30,413 bases of DNA from a virus: positions 1 through 30,413 of IMG/VR virus record IMGVR_UViG_3300002835_000756, one strand, 5' to 3'. Made by a program: the position numbers and the translations under genes. The notes below the pieces were generated by a model. The model searched no databases, was not told the DNA's origin, and saw only the letters and a program-made list of their open reading frames with translations. Shown piece after piece: positions 15,588 through 23,897 of this stretch. Each line of letters begins with the position of its first letter. The stretch's first letter is position 1.

Positions 15588-15777
15588 GTCTTGCCTCTAT
15601 TGTTTTGAACCCTAAATATTTTAGAATTTTATTAAGCTTTTTTACTTCAACATCAACAGAGCATGAACATCTTATACAGGTCAAGTCAATATAATTTTTT
15701 TGAAATGCATAATATTGATGACCAGAAAACATCCTGCCCCCGCAATTTCTGCAGTATATACCAGTCGCTTTAGTCAT
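15559..15777 (-). CDS. Small zinc-ribbon protein, 72 residues
   Basis: Two knuckles, C9-x2-C12-GG and C34-x2-C37-SC, are 21 residues apart and form a classic zinc ribbon; C39 is extra. The remainder is a helix of about 25 residues (VEVKKLNKILKYLGFK) with a charged tail. Such ribbons bind nucleic acid or protein partners; nothing more specific can be read. It lies between the phosphoesterase, whose stop is directly before its start region, and the MerR-like gene, which overlaps its 3' end. Probably a regulatory or DNA-binding accessory gene of the early module. Confidence 0.6.
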   Translation of the reverse strand: MTKATGIYCRNCGGRMFSGHQYYAFQKNYIDLTCIRCSCSVDVEVKKLNKILKYLGFKTIEARHDIQETTSK

Positions 15778-15778
15778 G

Positions 15779-16945
15779 TTAATTCAACCAGCAGTTATAC
15801 TCTGCAGTAACAATACCCTTCTCAGGATGAACGAAGTAGAGTGATTGCGATGGACGACCAGCCGCCGCCAAAACTTCTGCAGCGTATGTATTCACCGACT
15901 CAGGGCTACCAGATATTCTTAACTGAACGGTATTAAATGTCATCTTTGTTGGAGTATGGAAGTGTCCAATGAAAATATCATCAAAGTCCTCATTCAAAGC
16001 ACCGATCTTCCAGCCATATGCTTTCTTCTGAAAAGAATGAAACGCCGAAAGGCTACCGAACTGATCGCCATGACAAAGCATTGCTTTATAATTTCCAATC
16101 TTGTCAATAGCATACCAATGTCGTTCACCACGACCGTCTGGAATCTTAAACTCAATCCGCTTTTCTTTTTCAAACATAAGCTGAGTGATACGGTAGAGCA
16201 TTCTGTCACCATTGGTTTCAGGATCGTGATCTCTGCGGGCACGACCACCAATAGAACCATGATTACCAATCACTCCAACAAATGTTACTTTTTCAAAGTT
16301 CTCCAACATTTTGTTAATAAAGTTTTTCATAATCCGTGGTCCATCAACAGTGATCTGTCTATACAAACCGCCATCAACCAAGAAAGATTGACCTGGGAAT
16401 ATCAACTCACCTTCAATGATGTCACCAAGAGCCCAGATTCTCAATTCCTTAACTGGGTGATCTTTTCTTTGGATCTCAGTAAGCTGAATCACTTTCTCTG
16501 CAAAAAGGTTGATGCGCTCTTCGCAAACCTGAGAATTATAATCAGGAGTTACCTTAGCCAACTGCCAGTCAGCAAGAACTGCAACAGCTACCTCTTCACC
16601 TTTTGAAGCTCTTTCAAACTTAGGTTTATTAACCGGAACATATTTAACCGATTCGATATCTTCTTTAACAGCGCGGTAGATAGCTCCAGCAAGGTCATCA
16701 CTCTTTGTTTTAATCTTATTGTACTCAGACAATAATTTATTGTAAGAAAGACGCAACTCACTTTCATTTGAAGGGATATCACCAGTGATAGGATCTGGAA
16801 GTGTTTCAAACAAACCATTATCCCTTCTATATTTACATAAACCATTGACATCAATTGATTGACGACATAGCTTATCGGCGTATTTATGGTTAGCCGTTTG
16901 CGGCTCAAACTCTAAATTACAACCTTCTCCTGCACAAACTTTCAT
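15779..16945 (-). CDS. Calcineurin-like metallophosphoesterase with N-terminal zinc finger
   Basis: 388 residues from the ATG at 16945, chosen because AAAGGAG is 5 bases upstream and the first residues begin the zinc finger; the frame also has an ATG at 16978 without such a site. Residues 4-37 hold four cysteines (C4-x4-C9...C27...C37), a likely zinc finger. A helical linker (60-100) leads to the phosphoesterase domain, with DWQ (D126, Q128), LGD (D175), GNH (N228, H229), CHGD (H292) and GHFH (H328, H330). These are the metal ligands of the Mre11/calcineurin fold, except that the usual D-x-H is D-x-Q. A DNA nuclease or repair role is likely from its place at the head of the replication module; a nucleotide phosphodiesterase is possible. 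Confidence 0.82.
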   Translation of the reverse strand: MKVCAGEGCNLEFEPQTANHKYADKLCRQSIDVNGLCKYRRDNGLFETLPDPITGDIPSNESELRLSYNKLLSEYNKIKTKSDDLAGAIYRAVKEDIESVKYVPVNKPKFERASKGEEVAVAVLADWQLAKVTPDYNSQVCEERINLFAEKVIQLTEIQRKDHPVKELRIWALGDIIEGELIFPGQSFLVDGGLYRQITVDGPRIMKNFINKMLENFEKVTFVGVIGNHGSIGGRARRDHDPETNGDRMLYRITQLMFEKEKRIEFKIPDGRGERHWYAIDKIGNYKAMLCHGDQFGSLSAFHSFQKKAYGWKIGALNEDFDDIFIGHFHTPTKMTFNTVQLRISGSPESVNTYAAEVLAAAGRPSQSLYFVHPEKGIVTAEYNCWLN

Positions 16946-16997
16946 AAGGACTCCTTTGGGTTCTGTACATCTTATCATAAGGATAAGCAGAAAGTTG

Positions 16998-17432
16998 CTA
17001 CGGGAGTCTTTTTTTAATTGTTACAGGATTAACAGCATTTTTCTTTCTTGTATGAGGTTTAACTTTGTTAGCCGTTTCTCTCATTTTAGCCCGATGCTGA
17101 GCCGATATCTTATTGCCTTCCTTATGCAGGGCACTATGTTCTTGCGGAGTACAAAGAAACAAGTTAGACAATCTATTATCTACCTTTATTTCATTAATAT
17201 GGTGAACAGTCTCCCATGCTTGGAGATATCTATTCAAATATTCTTCCATAACCAGCCGATGCTCGTAAGCATAGCCTCTAATGTTTTTAGGGTGCTCAGG
17301 CTTCAATACACGAACATAACCCTTGTCATCGATATACTTTCCGCCATTGTAATTAGGACTATCTTCACCAGAAGCAAATTTCGTTGTCCACTCAATATCT
17401 TTTCTTTGAGAGGCAAGCCTTACTTCTTTCAA
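16998..17432 (-). CDS. Free-standing HNH homing endonuclease
   Basis: A 144-residue HNH nuclease. The core is YAYEHRLVMEEYL, then TVHHINEIKVDN (the first His pair), LSNL (Asn) and TPQEHSALH (last His). The N-terminal region has NGGKYIDDKGYVRV, a small beta unit common in HNH homing enzymes, and the C-terminal tail is very basic (KPHTRKKNAVNPVTIKKRLP), with AKMRETANK resembling a NUMOD-like DNA-binding helix. It probably nicks or cuts related phage DNA lacking this gene and so spreads itself. The start is a TTG (17432) directly after the stop of the structural gene; no better start was found. It separates the tail module from the DNA module, the typical place for an intergenic homing gene. Confidence 0.85.
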   Translation of the reverse strand: MKEVRLASQRKDIEWTTKFASGEDSPNYNGGKYIDDKGYVRVLKPEHPKNIRGYAYEHRLVMEEYLNRYLQAWETVHHINEIKVDNRLSNLFLCTPQEHSALHKEGNKISAQHRAKMRETANKVKPHTRKKNAVNPVTIKKRLP

Positions 17433-18092
17433 TTAAGCAATTCCACCCGCATCTTCAACATACAATTGAAGAACATAAGAACCGGATGAAGCGGGAACAA
17501 AATAACCTGGCGCACCAGATGTGCTTGCACCCTGCTCTCTCTTAACCGCAGCAAAAAATGATTCATTTATAAAGCCAGAAGCGTTTGATTGCAATACAGT
17601 AGAAATTGTTCCTGATCCAAAGAAATTATCGTAAGCATCATTTCTTAAAGTTATAGTATTGCTATTTGCCGAATCAACAAATATACCCGCCGGAGGGGTG
17701 AAGGTTGCCTCACATAGTTTAGAGTTTGCACCACCATGAGTACCGCTGTGCAAACTAACAAAGTAACGAGAGTCCTCAGCACCTTTTGCAGTTAGAACAA
17801 AGCCAGTGAAATTAAGAACTACTTTATAAAAACGGCTAGCATCGACACTAACTCTATTATCAGGACCACCAGTACCAGAATCATTTTTTAATGAGATAAT
17901 TTCTGTAGTCGTTGCGAAAGCTGTGATAGTAGCGCTATTTGAAGTAACGCTTTTAATTTTCTTGATACCCTGTGGGGAATCCTCAGTAGCTTCCTTAACC
18001 TGCTGGGTGTTAGTTGACATTTGTTGCAATCTATCGCCAGTGATAGGTGTTCCATCAGTCCAGGAAACTTGTGAATAGTTCTCGTAAGCCAT
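17433..18092 (-). CDS. Beta-rich minor structural protein
   Basis: A 219-residue protein. The first 45 residues (MAYENYSQVSWTDGTPITGDRLQQM) resemble the short N-terminal segment found in several phage tail appendage proteins, and a helix follows. Residues 45-219 are a beta sandwich rich in Ser, Thr, Asn and Gly (for example NRVSVDASRFYKVVLNFTG, GYFVPASSGSYVLQLYVED), like receptor-binding or decoration domains. It follows the S74 fibre gene in the transcript, separated by 18 bases, and is the last gene of the tail module. It is likely a tail-tip or fibre accessory protein that contacts the host surface. No specific family is recognised. Confidence 0.6.
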   Translation of the reverse strand: MAYENYSQVSWTDGTPITGDRLQQMSTNTQQVKEATEDSPQGIKKIKSVTSNSATITAFATTTEIISLKNDSGTGGPDNRVSVDASRFYKVVLNFTGFVLTAKGAEDSRYFVSLHSGTHGGANSKLCEATFTPPAGIFVDSANSNTITLRNDAYDNFFGSGTISTVLQSNASGFINESFFAAVKREQGASTSGAPGYFVPASSGSYVLQLYVEDAGGIA

Positions 18093-18110
18093 TTATCTAT
18101 TATACCTCAT

Positions 18111-19643
18111 TTAACCTTCTAGTTCAGCAATCCTTGCTTCTAGTTGATCAACCTTTGCCGACAAATCTTTTATTCCCTGAATAGCTAATGCAATAAAGTC
18201 ATTCGGCTTCCAGTAATGAGCATCCAGTTCATCATTTTTTATTGAATACTCAAGATATTCAGGTGATATCTCAGCAACCTCTTCAACAACGAAACCCATT
18301 GTTTTATGATTTGGTTTAATTTCCCTGTGAAAGAGATCATCTGGATCGTTATCTTGAGGCTTCCAATTAAAGATCCTTGGCCTTAATGCTGCTATTTTAT
18401 TTAAAGAATCACTTATATCTTCAATATTAGTTTTCAAATCTCTTCTTGATGATTGAACCAATATGTACCCATCGGATCTTCTAATAATTGTTGACCCAGA
18501 GCCTGTCACACCTCCAGTCGTTACAAAATACCGAGCCCTTACTGATGCATCAGCACTCCTGATCGGGATAGAGCCGCCGTCATCTTCATCATTATTAGCA
18601 GCATAGCCGTCAAGAAGGCTAGCTCCGCCTGAGGCGGAGAGCACTGTTCCGTAAAGATTACTTGATATTCCAGACCCAGTAATAGTCAATGCTCTGCCAA
18701 TACTATCTACAACATAATAAGATGCTCCGTTCATAACTTGAGACGAGCCAAAGCTACCATTCTGAAGAGTGATGCTACCGTCAGAATTCATAGCAGCAAA
18801 TGTCCCAATAGCGCTTTGAGCAATAATTACTGTGTCCCCAGCGTCATTAATAAGACTAATTTTGCCATCTGAGGATATAATATTACCCCCACTGATATCC
18901 CAGTTGCCAATACCACCAGCAGTGGCGTATATTGTCCCAGTGATGCTTGCATTATTAGCCGTTAGGTTTCCAGACGCATCAACGCTAAAATTACCGCTTG
19001 ATGTTATGATTGCACCATTGGCATAAAGTGCAAAAGTATTAGCAGTTAGATTCCCGTTTGCGTCGATATCAACACCAGGTGTAGAAACAGATGATGCAAC
19101 CAACGACCCTCGAATAAATGTTGTATCAAATACAGCTTGACCATGACCCGAGACAGCCCAGCCAACAGTTCCTGCGCTAGTAATAGCGCCATTGGCTGCA
19201 ATATTGCCATCAAAATTATTACTTCTAATAATATTATTGACAAGAACAAGATTTGCAGCCAACTCATTTGCGGTAATGGCGTTCGCAGCAATTTCATTTG
19301 CAGTGATCGTGTTTGCTAAAATCTCATTCGCAGTAATTGCATTTGCTGCTATAAGTTCAGTCGTTAAAGATCGAGATATGATATGAGCAGAACCGTTAAC
19401 AATACCCGGCTGAAGAACTAATCCCGCCGGATTTAAAATTGATTGGTTGACAGTGTTTATAATAAAATCTTTAAAGCTATTGTAATTACGATCTTGCGAA
19501 GCCTGTCTATCAGGATCACCCAATAAGCCCCAAGAAAAATCAAACAAAGAATACTTAGAAGTATCAATAAAGCTTGAATTCTCCCCATCATGAGAATGCC
19601 CACCACGACCAGAATAGAAGAATATTGTATTTTCACTAACCAT
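18111..19643 (-). CDS. Tail fibre with C-terminal S74 intramolecular chaperone
   Basis: A 510-residue tail fibre. Residues 1-45 include GRGGHSHDG, a HxH-type segment common in tail-tip proteins. Residues 97-136 are four near-identical 10-residue units (ITANEI.AN), followed by repeated Gly/Ala/Asn/Ser-rich segments (ASGNLTANNASITGTIYA type) expected to form a trimeric beta-helical shaft. The last 113 residues (398-510) are an S74 domain: SRRDLKTNI with the Ser-x4-Lys catalytic pair (S399, K404), TMGFVVEEVAEISPE, DFIALAIQGIKDL and a C-terminal coiled coil (KVDQLEARIAELEG). The S74 domain trimerises the fibre and then cuts itself off before the Ser. The ATG overlaps the upstream stop as TAATG. 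It probably carries the host receptor-binding part. Confidence 0.88.
   Translation of the reverse strand: MVSENTIFFYSGRGGHSHDGENSSFIDTSKYSLFDFSWGLLGDPDRQASQDRNYNSFKDFIINTVNQSILNPAGLVLQPGIVNGSAHIISRSLTTELIAANAITANEILANTITANEIAANAITANELAANLVLVNNIIRSNNFDGNIAANGAITSAGTVGWAVSGHGQAVFDTTFIRGSLVASSVSTPGVDIDANGNLTANTFALYANGAIITSSGNFSVDASGNLTANNASITGTIYATAGGIGNWDISGGNIISSDGKISLINDAGDTVIIAQSAIGTFAAMNSDGSITLQNGSFGSSQVMNGASYYVVDSIGRALTITGSGISSNLYGTVLSASGGASLLDGYAANNDEDDGGSIPIRSADASVRARYFVTTGGVTGSGSTIIRRSDGYILVQSSRRDLKTNIEDISDSLNKIAALRPRIFNWKPQDNDPDDLFHREIKPNHKTMGFVVEEVAEISPEYLEYSIKNDELDAHYWKPNDFIALAIQGIKDLSAKVDQLEARIAELEG
19236..19355 (-). repeat. Four 30-base coding repeats in the fibre gene
   Basis: Within the fibre gene, four consecutive 30-base units code for the 10-residue repeat (I/E)xANxITAN-E type: LIAANAITAN, EILANTITAN, EIAANAITAN, ELAANLVLVN. 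The bases are still similar between units, so the ladder may have grown by recent slippage or unequal exchange. They probably extend the fibre shaft in fixed steps. Confidence 0.75.
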
Positions 19644-22600
19644 TAAGAAACTTTCCTCAACACCAAGTTCTGTGTAACATTATCAGCTATCGACATATTA
19701 TAAGATATAACCCAATAATCAGTGTTGGTGATATCAAGAGCCGATAAAGTTGTTATTCTAATTCTATCACCTAGTTGAATCTTGGGCATGGTCGTAATAC
19801 TAATATTTATAATAGGCACTGGTGTTTGTGTTTTATCAATAATAAAATCAGCCAATTTTTTTGCATGTACTGCATCAGTAATAAAAGGACTTTGGACAGT
19901 CAAATCTTTAATCCCATATTTTTTGATACTGTCATTCGTAGAAGCAGATTGCTCCTTAACCTGAACATTCTGTTCTGTTATAGAAACTGCGGTGCCAACA
20001 ATCGATGTTGCATAGGGGTACTTGGTTATAGGGTCTGTTCCTTGTATAATAGCAATTTCACCAACAATTGAGTTCTCTGTTGCTGAGAGAATCAACTCAG
20101 CCCCATATGCATACGGCAAAAACTTTGTTATTTCAATCTTGTCCGGCTCTTCAAATATTATTTGAGTCACAAAAGGGCTTCTAATATTATACGCTGGGGC
20201 TTTATCAAACTTGATATCATAATACCTTGACTCCTTAACTTTACTGGAAGTTAAGTGAGCTGCCGCTGTTGTTTGAAATTGACCACGCTCTAGTCCGTTA
20301 AAAGACACTGCTGTTTTTGATATATATTTTACAATTTCATTCCCAATTTTAAGATATCCTGTATCTGAGAACACTGGATTTTTTGTGCTTGATACATAAG
20401 CAACATTTGAACTGGATGTCATATTGGCAGTAAGTTCAGTAGTGCCCAGTGAAGACCCCTCAGGGGCCACCCAGAGGCTCTGTGCTGTTCCAGAAGATGT
20501 TTGCACTGATGCAATAGGTATTACGACTTTATTACACTGTAGAGCGACATTGTAAGAAGCATTTATAATATTTGTTGAATCACTGAATGAAGTTTGCACA
20601 TTAGCATGCTGGGCAATAGAAGGTTCGAAGAAGCGGTAAAAATGCTCATACTTAGCCTTATCGTTTTCATCCACATACACCCGGCCCATATCAGCAAATG
20701 TTATATTATTTATAACTTCCTGAATTGAGTTATCATTGCCATATAGAAAAGCAAACTCTGTCAATGGCTGCATCGCTGATTCTGTATACCGATCAGACAT
20801 TTGACTACTCGTCAAACATTTATTATATACAGCAAATTCATCAATATAAAAACTTCTAACACTTGGTGGAGGCACTTCTGCCCCGGCAGAATACGATGCC
20901 GCCCTACCCCCAATCGCAATATCTTTTGAAGTCCATGCAACAGGAACACCCTCAACAGGTTCAGTATCTTTTAAATCACCATTTACATAATACTTTAACG
21001 AACTTCCATCATATGAAACAGCTAAATGATGAAATGAACTATTTGATAAAGCAACATTAGAGGAAACAGTTTCCGTTGTCACTGTTGAGTTTGCTAAAGT
21101 TTTTATTTTAAAACCATGAGAACTGGAGTTATTAAAGAATTCAAATCCAGCTGTTGGTGATGAATTATTCCAATTACTTACATACTCTCCATCGCCAGAA
21201 AAGAACCCATAGGGGCTGGCGGTTCCTGTAACAGTTATCATGCCCTGCATAGACGAATGGAATTGGCAAGCATAGTAAAGAGTGTTTGGAGCATCAGCAG
21301 GAACTACAAATGTGATAGTTCCATCATCGTCTCCATTATTTGTAACGCCAGAAGTAACAACATTTGCTGGATTATGAGCACCAGGGGATGTTTGAATCCA
21401 GAATGGATGACCAGACGCATTAACCTGAAATGTGTAAGTACCCCCACGAACCACGGAAATTGTCCCATTAGAAACTCCGTTTATTAAATAATTACCAGAA
21501 CCGTTATTCGTAACAGTAATTGATTCTGCAACAATACTCCCTGGAATATGGAATTTGGCGAGTAGCTCTATTGTCCATTCATTATTATATAAATAACTAT
21601 TAGAGTTTACGACATCAAAGCTTTCATGATACGGAATTCTAACATAAGCATTGGATTCTAACAATATTGATTTATTATTTATATCAGAAACCAAGCCAGT
21701 TGGTTGATTCAACTTTGGCAGACTTATGTATACAGCATTGTTTCTATGATTGTAAGCATCAGCTACAGCAATATTCGATGATGGGTTTTTTGAACCAACA
21801 GCATCCAGTCCAACAATCGTTGTGCACTCTGAAGCGTTAACAAGAACATCCGAACCCCCGCTCAAAGCCTTGTACAGCCACAATTTAAAAGAAGCAGCGC
21901 CTGAATTATTAAAAGAATGATAAAACTCTATTCTTATCTTTCGTGGAACACCTGCTGTCAAATTAACAGTACTTGATTGATACCTAGTTGACACAGTGGT
22001 TAATTTATACCTGTTCAAAATAAGAACATCATCTAGATAAATCTTGCCCCCGCCATAAGCAATAACCGCAACTAAACTTTGCAGACCAGAGTCTGTCGGT
22101 ATATAGTAACCATCAAAAACTCCATTATAATAATCACTGTAAACTTTAGAGTCTGTACCAGTAAACTGGTAATCAGTAACCTTCAGAGCATATGTGTTTG
22201 AATCAGAAATATCTTTAGACAAAACAACTTTAGATGGGGATATAAATTTCTTTTCACCAAGAGCTTTATCCAATGGTGACAATTCTTTGTCTATAGCGTC
22301 AGCAACAATGTCTTTTACAGAAACATCTTTCTTGTTATCTGGCATCCCCCAAAATCTTGAACGCAACCCAGTAGATGGGATAATATCATTTCCACTTCGA
22401 TCAATAGTATCTTCATTAAATGAATAAAGGGTGACAGCCCCTCTCTCAATAGCCCCTCTTTTATAAGAGTTAAGTTTCTCAATATCAGAACTAGGGAAGT
22501 TAGCTCTCATTAAAAGATTCTTTACCGCATCACCGACATACGCATTTTGCATAAAGAATCCGTAACTGATTGTCCTTTCTGAAAGGAACTTTGTCCAATC

Positions 22601-23896
22601 CTGTAAGTTTGCGCTCACAGTCATGTCTGTATTCACTGACCATTCATCAACATAGAATGTTCCATTTTTCACATACTCATAAACATCGAATGTAACACTG
22701 GAGCCGGCAATATGGGATTTTGCTATAGACCCGCCATAACCTCTTTGTGCGACTGTAACAATATTTGAAGAGTTAACAGAAGAACAAAGCACAATTTCTT
22801 CTGACTGAGTATCTTTATCCAGAATGACAATAAACTCATTACCCGCTCCGCCAGCAGGCAGGGCTGTTCTATCCAAAACGGTAAATGTAGATGAGGAATT
22901 GGATATATTTGCCGTTAATTGCGTTGTCAAATATGAGGCATTGATATTATCAAATGATGGCTTCTTGATTCTCCAGCCAGTGTATATCTCAACCTCAAGG
23001 TCTTTAACCATATATTTACCATAAGTAGAGCTTGTGTTGAATAAGTTAAAAACCTTAGTTGTGTTATCTAAATTCAAATCAACACTAGCAATACCCGAAC
23101 CACCAACTGGAAGGCTTGTTGAGTGAATATCACGAGTTCTGTTGACAGAGTAATCAATTATATAATCACTAATGTCTTCTTCATAAATTGGGACAATTTC
23201 CTGTATTCTTGCAAAATCAACCGAATTTTTTGTAGAATATACGGTCACTCTTATTTTTGATATATTCTGAGTTGAAGCGGCTAGGGATATATTGTGATCT
23301 TGAAAATATGTACCATCTTTTATAAGACCCTCTTCATTCAAGACAAGATTTAAAGAAGCATCATATGCCTGCACTAAATAATTAGATATTTGACCATACG
23401 CTTCAGATGTAACAACCCTAATTTTATTTACTTTTCTTGTAGTGAATGTTGCTTCAACATAAGGATTTGTCACAAAGCCATATCCACTATATGTACCATG
23501 GGTATTTGAATTACTGGTACTATTCGACCACCACCCAAATTCAAGATTACTACCTACCTGAGTATTTGATAAATCATTCGATGTCAAGGAAGGCATTGCA
23601 AACCATGTGCCATCTGCCTTAATCACATCACCATTTACATCCTTAGCCCCAGCAACTGCCCAAGTAAATGATTGTCTTTTAATTCCATTCATAGCCTCCG
23701 ACACTGGGAAGAAAAATCCCCTGCTTGGGTAGGCAGTATTTGCAGGAGCATCATTTGTTGTTATCACCAAATTATCAACATGGCGACTATCCAGCCATTT
23801 AATCATAATTTTAGGCTTAATCTTCTGGGCCGGAGATATAATGGAAGAATTAAAAGAAGTAGAGAATTCCTTTCCGTATATACCAGATGTCAACAT
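19643..23896 (-). CDS. Large multidomain tail-tip protein (discoidin-, PA14-, LamG- and cupredoxin-like domains)
   Basis: A 1417-residue virion protein. Domains by eye, with rough positions: discoidin-like beta sandwich 110-235 (NPYVEATFTT...KIRVVTSEAYGQI); a beta module 318-400 ending QRGYGGSIAKSHIAG; a PA14-like domain 575-680 (DGYYIPTDSGL, YGGGKIYLDDVLIL); a LamG/concanavalin-like domain 740-1035 (WTIELLAKF, FHHLAVSYDG, YYVNGDL, FYIDEFAVYN) interrupted at about 791-891 by a cupredoxin-like domain with H830, C877, H880 and M883; a second RG-type module 1153-1216; and a tail-hub-like C-terminal domain to 1417 (AKKLADFIIDK, QLGDRIRITT). The binding domains suggest recognition of host surface glycans, while the C-terminus anchors in the tail tip. 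It follows two smaller tail proteins after the tape measure gene, the usual place for tail-associated hub proteins. Confidence 0.8.
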   Translation of the reverse strand: MLTSGIYGKEFSTSFNSSIISPAQKIKPKIMIKWLDSRHVDNLVITTNDAPANTAYPSRGFFFPVSEAMNGIKRQSFTWAVAGAKDVNGDVIKADGTWFAMPSLTSNDLSNTQVGSNLEFGWWSNSTSNSNTHGTYSGYGFVTNPYVEATFTTRKVNKIRVVTSEAYGQISNYLVQAYDASLNLVLNEEGLIKDGTYFQDHNISLAASTQNISKIRVTVYSTKNSVDFARIQEIVPIYEEDISDYIIDYSVNRTRDIHSTSLPVGGSGIASVDLNLDNTTKVFNLFNTSSTYGKYMVKDLEVEIYTGWRIKKPSFDNINASYLTTQLTANISNSSSTFTVLDRTALPAGGAGNEFIVILDKDTQSEEIVLCSSVNSSNIVTVAQRGYGGSIAKSHIAGSSVTFDVYEYVKNGTFYVDEWSVNTDMTVSANLQDWTKFLSERTISYGFFMQNAYVGDAVKNLLMRANFPSSDIEKLNSYKRGAIERGAVTLYSFNEDTIDRSGNDIIPSTGLRSRFWGMPDNKKDVSVKDIVADAIDKELSPLDKALGEKKFISPSKVVLSKDISDSNTYALKVTDYQFTGTDSKVYSDYYNGVFDGYYIPTDSGLQSLVAVIAYGGGKIYLDDVLILNRYKLTTVSTRYQSSTVNLTAGVPRKIRIEFYHSFNNSGAASFKLWLYKALSGGSDVLVNASECTTIVGLDAVGSKNPSSNIAVADAYNHRNNAVYISLPKLNQPTGLVSDINNKSILLESNAYVRIPYHESFDVVNSNSYLYNNEWTIELLAKFHIPGSIVAESITVTNNGSGNYLINGVSNGTISVVRGGTYTFQVNASGHPFWIQTSPGAHNPANVVTSGVTNNGDDDGTITFVVPADAPNTLYYACQFHSSMQGMITVTGTASPYGFFSGDGEYVSNWNNSSPTAGFEFFNNSSSHGFKIKTLANSTVTTETVSSNVALSNSSFHHLAVSYDGSSLKYYVNGDLKDTEPVEGVPVAWTSKDIAIGGRAASYSAGAEVPPPSVRSFYIDEFAVYNKCLTSSQMSDRYTESAMQPLTEFAFLYGNDNSIQEVINNITFADMGRVYVDENDKAKYEHFYRFFEPSIAQHANVQTSFSDSTNIINASYNVALQCNKVVIPIASVQTSSGTAQSLWVAPEGSSLGTTELTANMTSSSNVAYVSSTKNPVFSDTGYLKIGNEIVKYISKTAVSFNGLERGQFQTTAAAHLTSSKVKESRYYDIKFDKAPAYNIRSPFVTQIIFEEPDKIEITKFLPYAYGAELILSATENSIVGEIAIIQGTDPITKYPYATSIVGTAVSITEQNVQVKEQSASTNDSIKKYGIKDLTVQSPFITDAVHAKKLADFIIDKTQTPVPIINISITTMPKIQLGDRIRITTLSALDITNTDYWVISYNMSIADNVTQNLVLRKVS

Positions 23897-23897
23897 T

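Noticed and set aside
15956-16606. A 216-codon open frame on the plus strand
   Set aside because: It is opposite the phosphoesterase, whose motifs are unambiguous, and has no ribosome binding site or recognisable domain.
16971-16987. Short inverted repeat CTTATC/GATAAG as a terminator or operator
   Set aside because: The stem is six AT-rich base pairs without a T run, so it is too weak to call alone; it is mentioned only with the HNH boundary.
18099-18104. Exact TATAAT on the minus strand just before the small structural gene
   Set aside because: No -35-like hexamer stands at a suitable distance (the best is CTGAAC at 17 bases, 3 of 6), and the gap is only 18 bases between co-oriented tail genes. 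AT-rich DNA gives such hexamers by chance.
19236-19355. Regular 30-base repeats as a CRISPR array
   Set aside because: The units are contiguous with no unique spacers and lie in frame inside the fibre gene, where they code for a 10-residue protein repeat.
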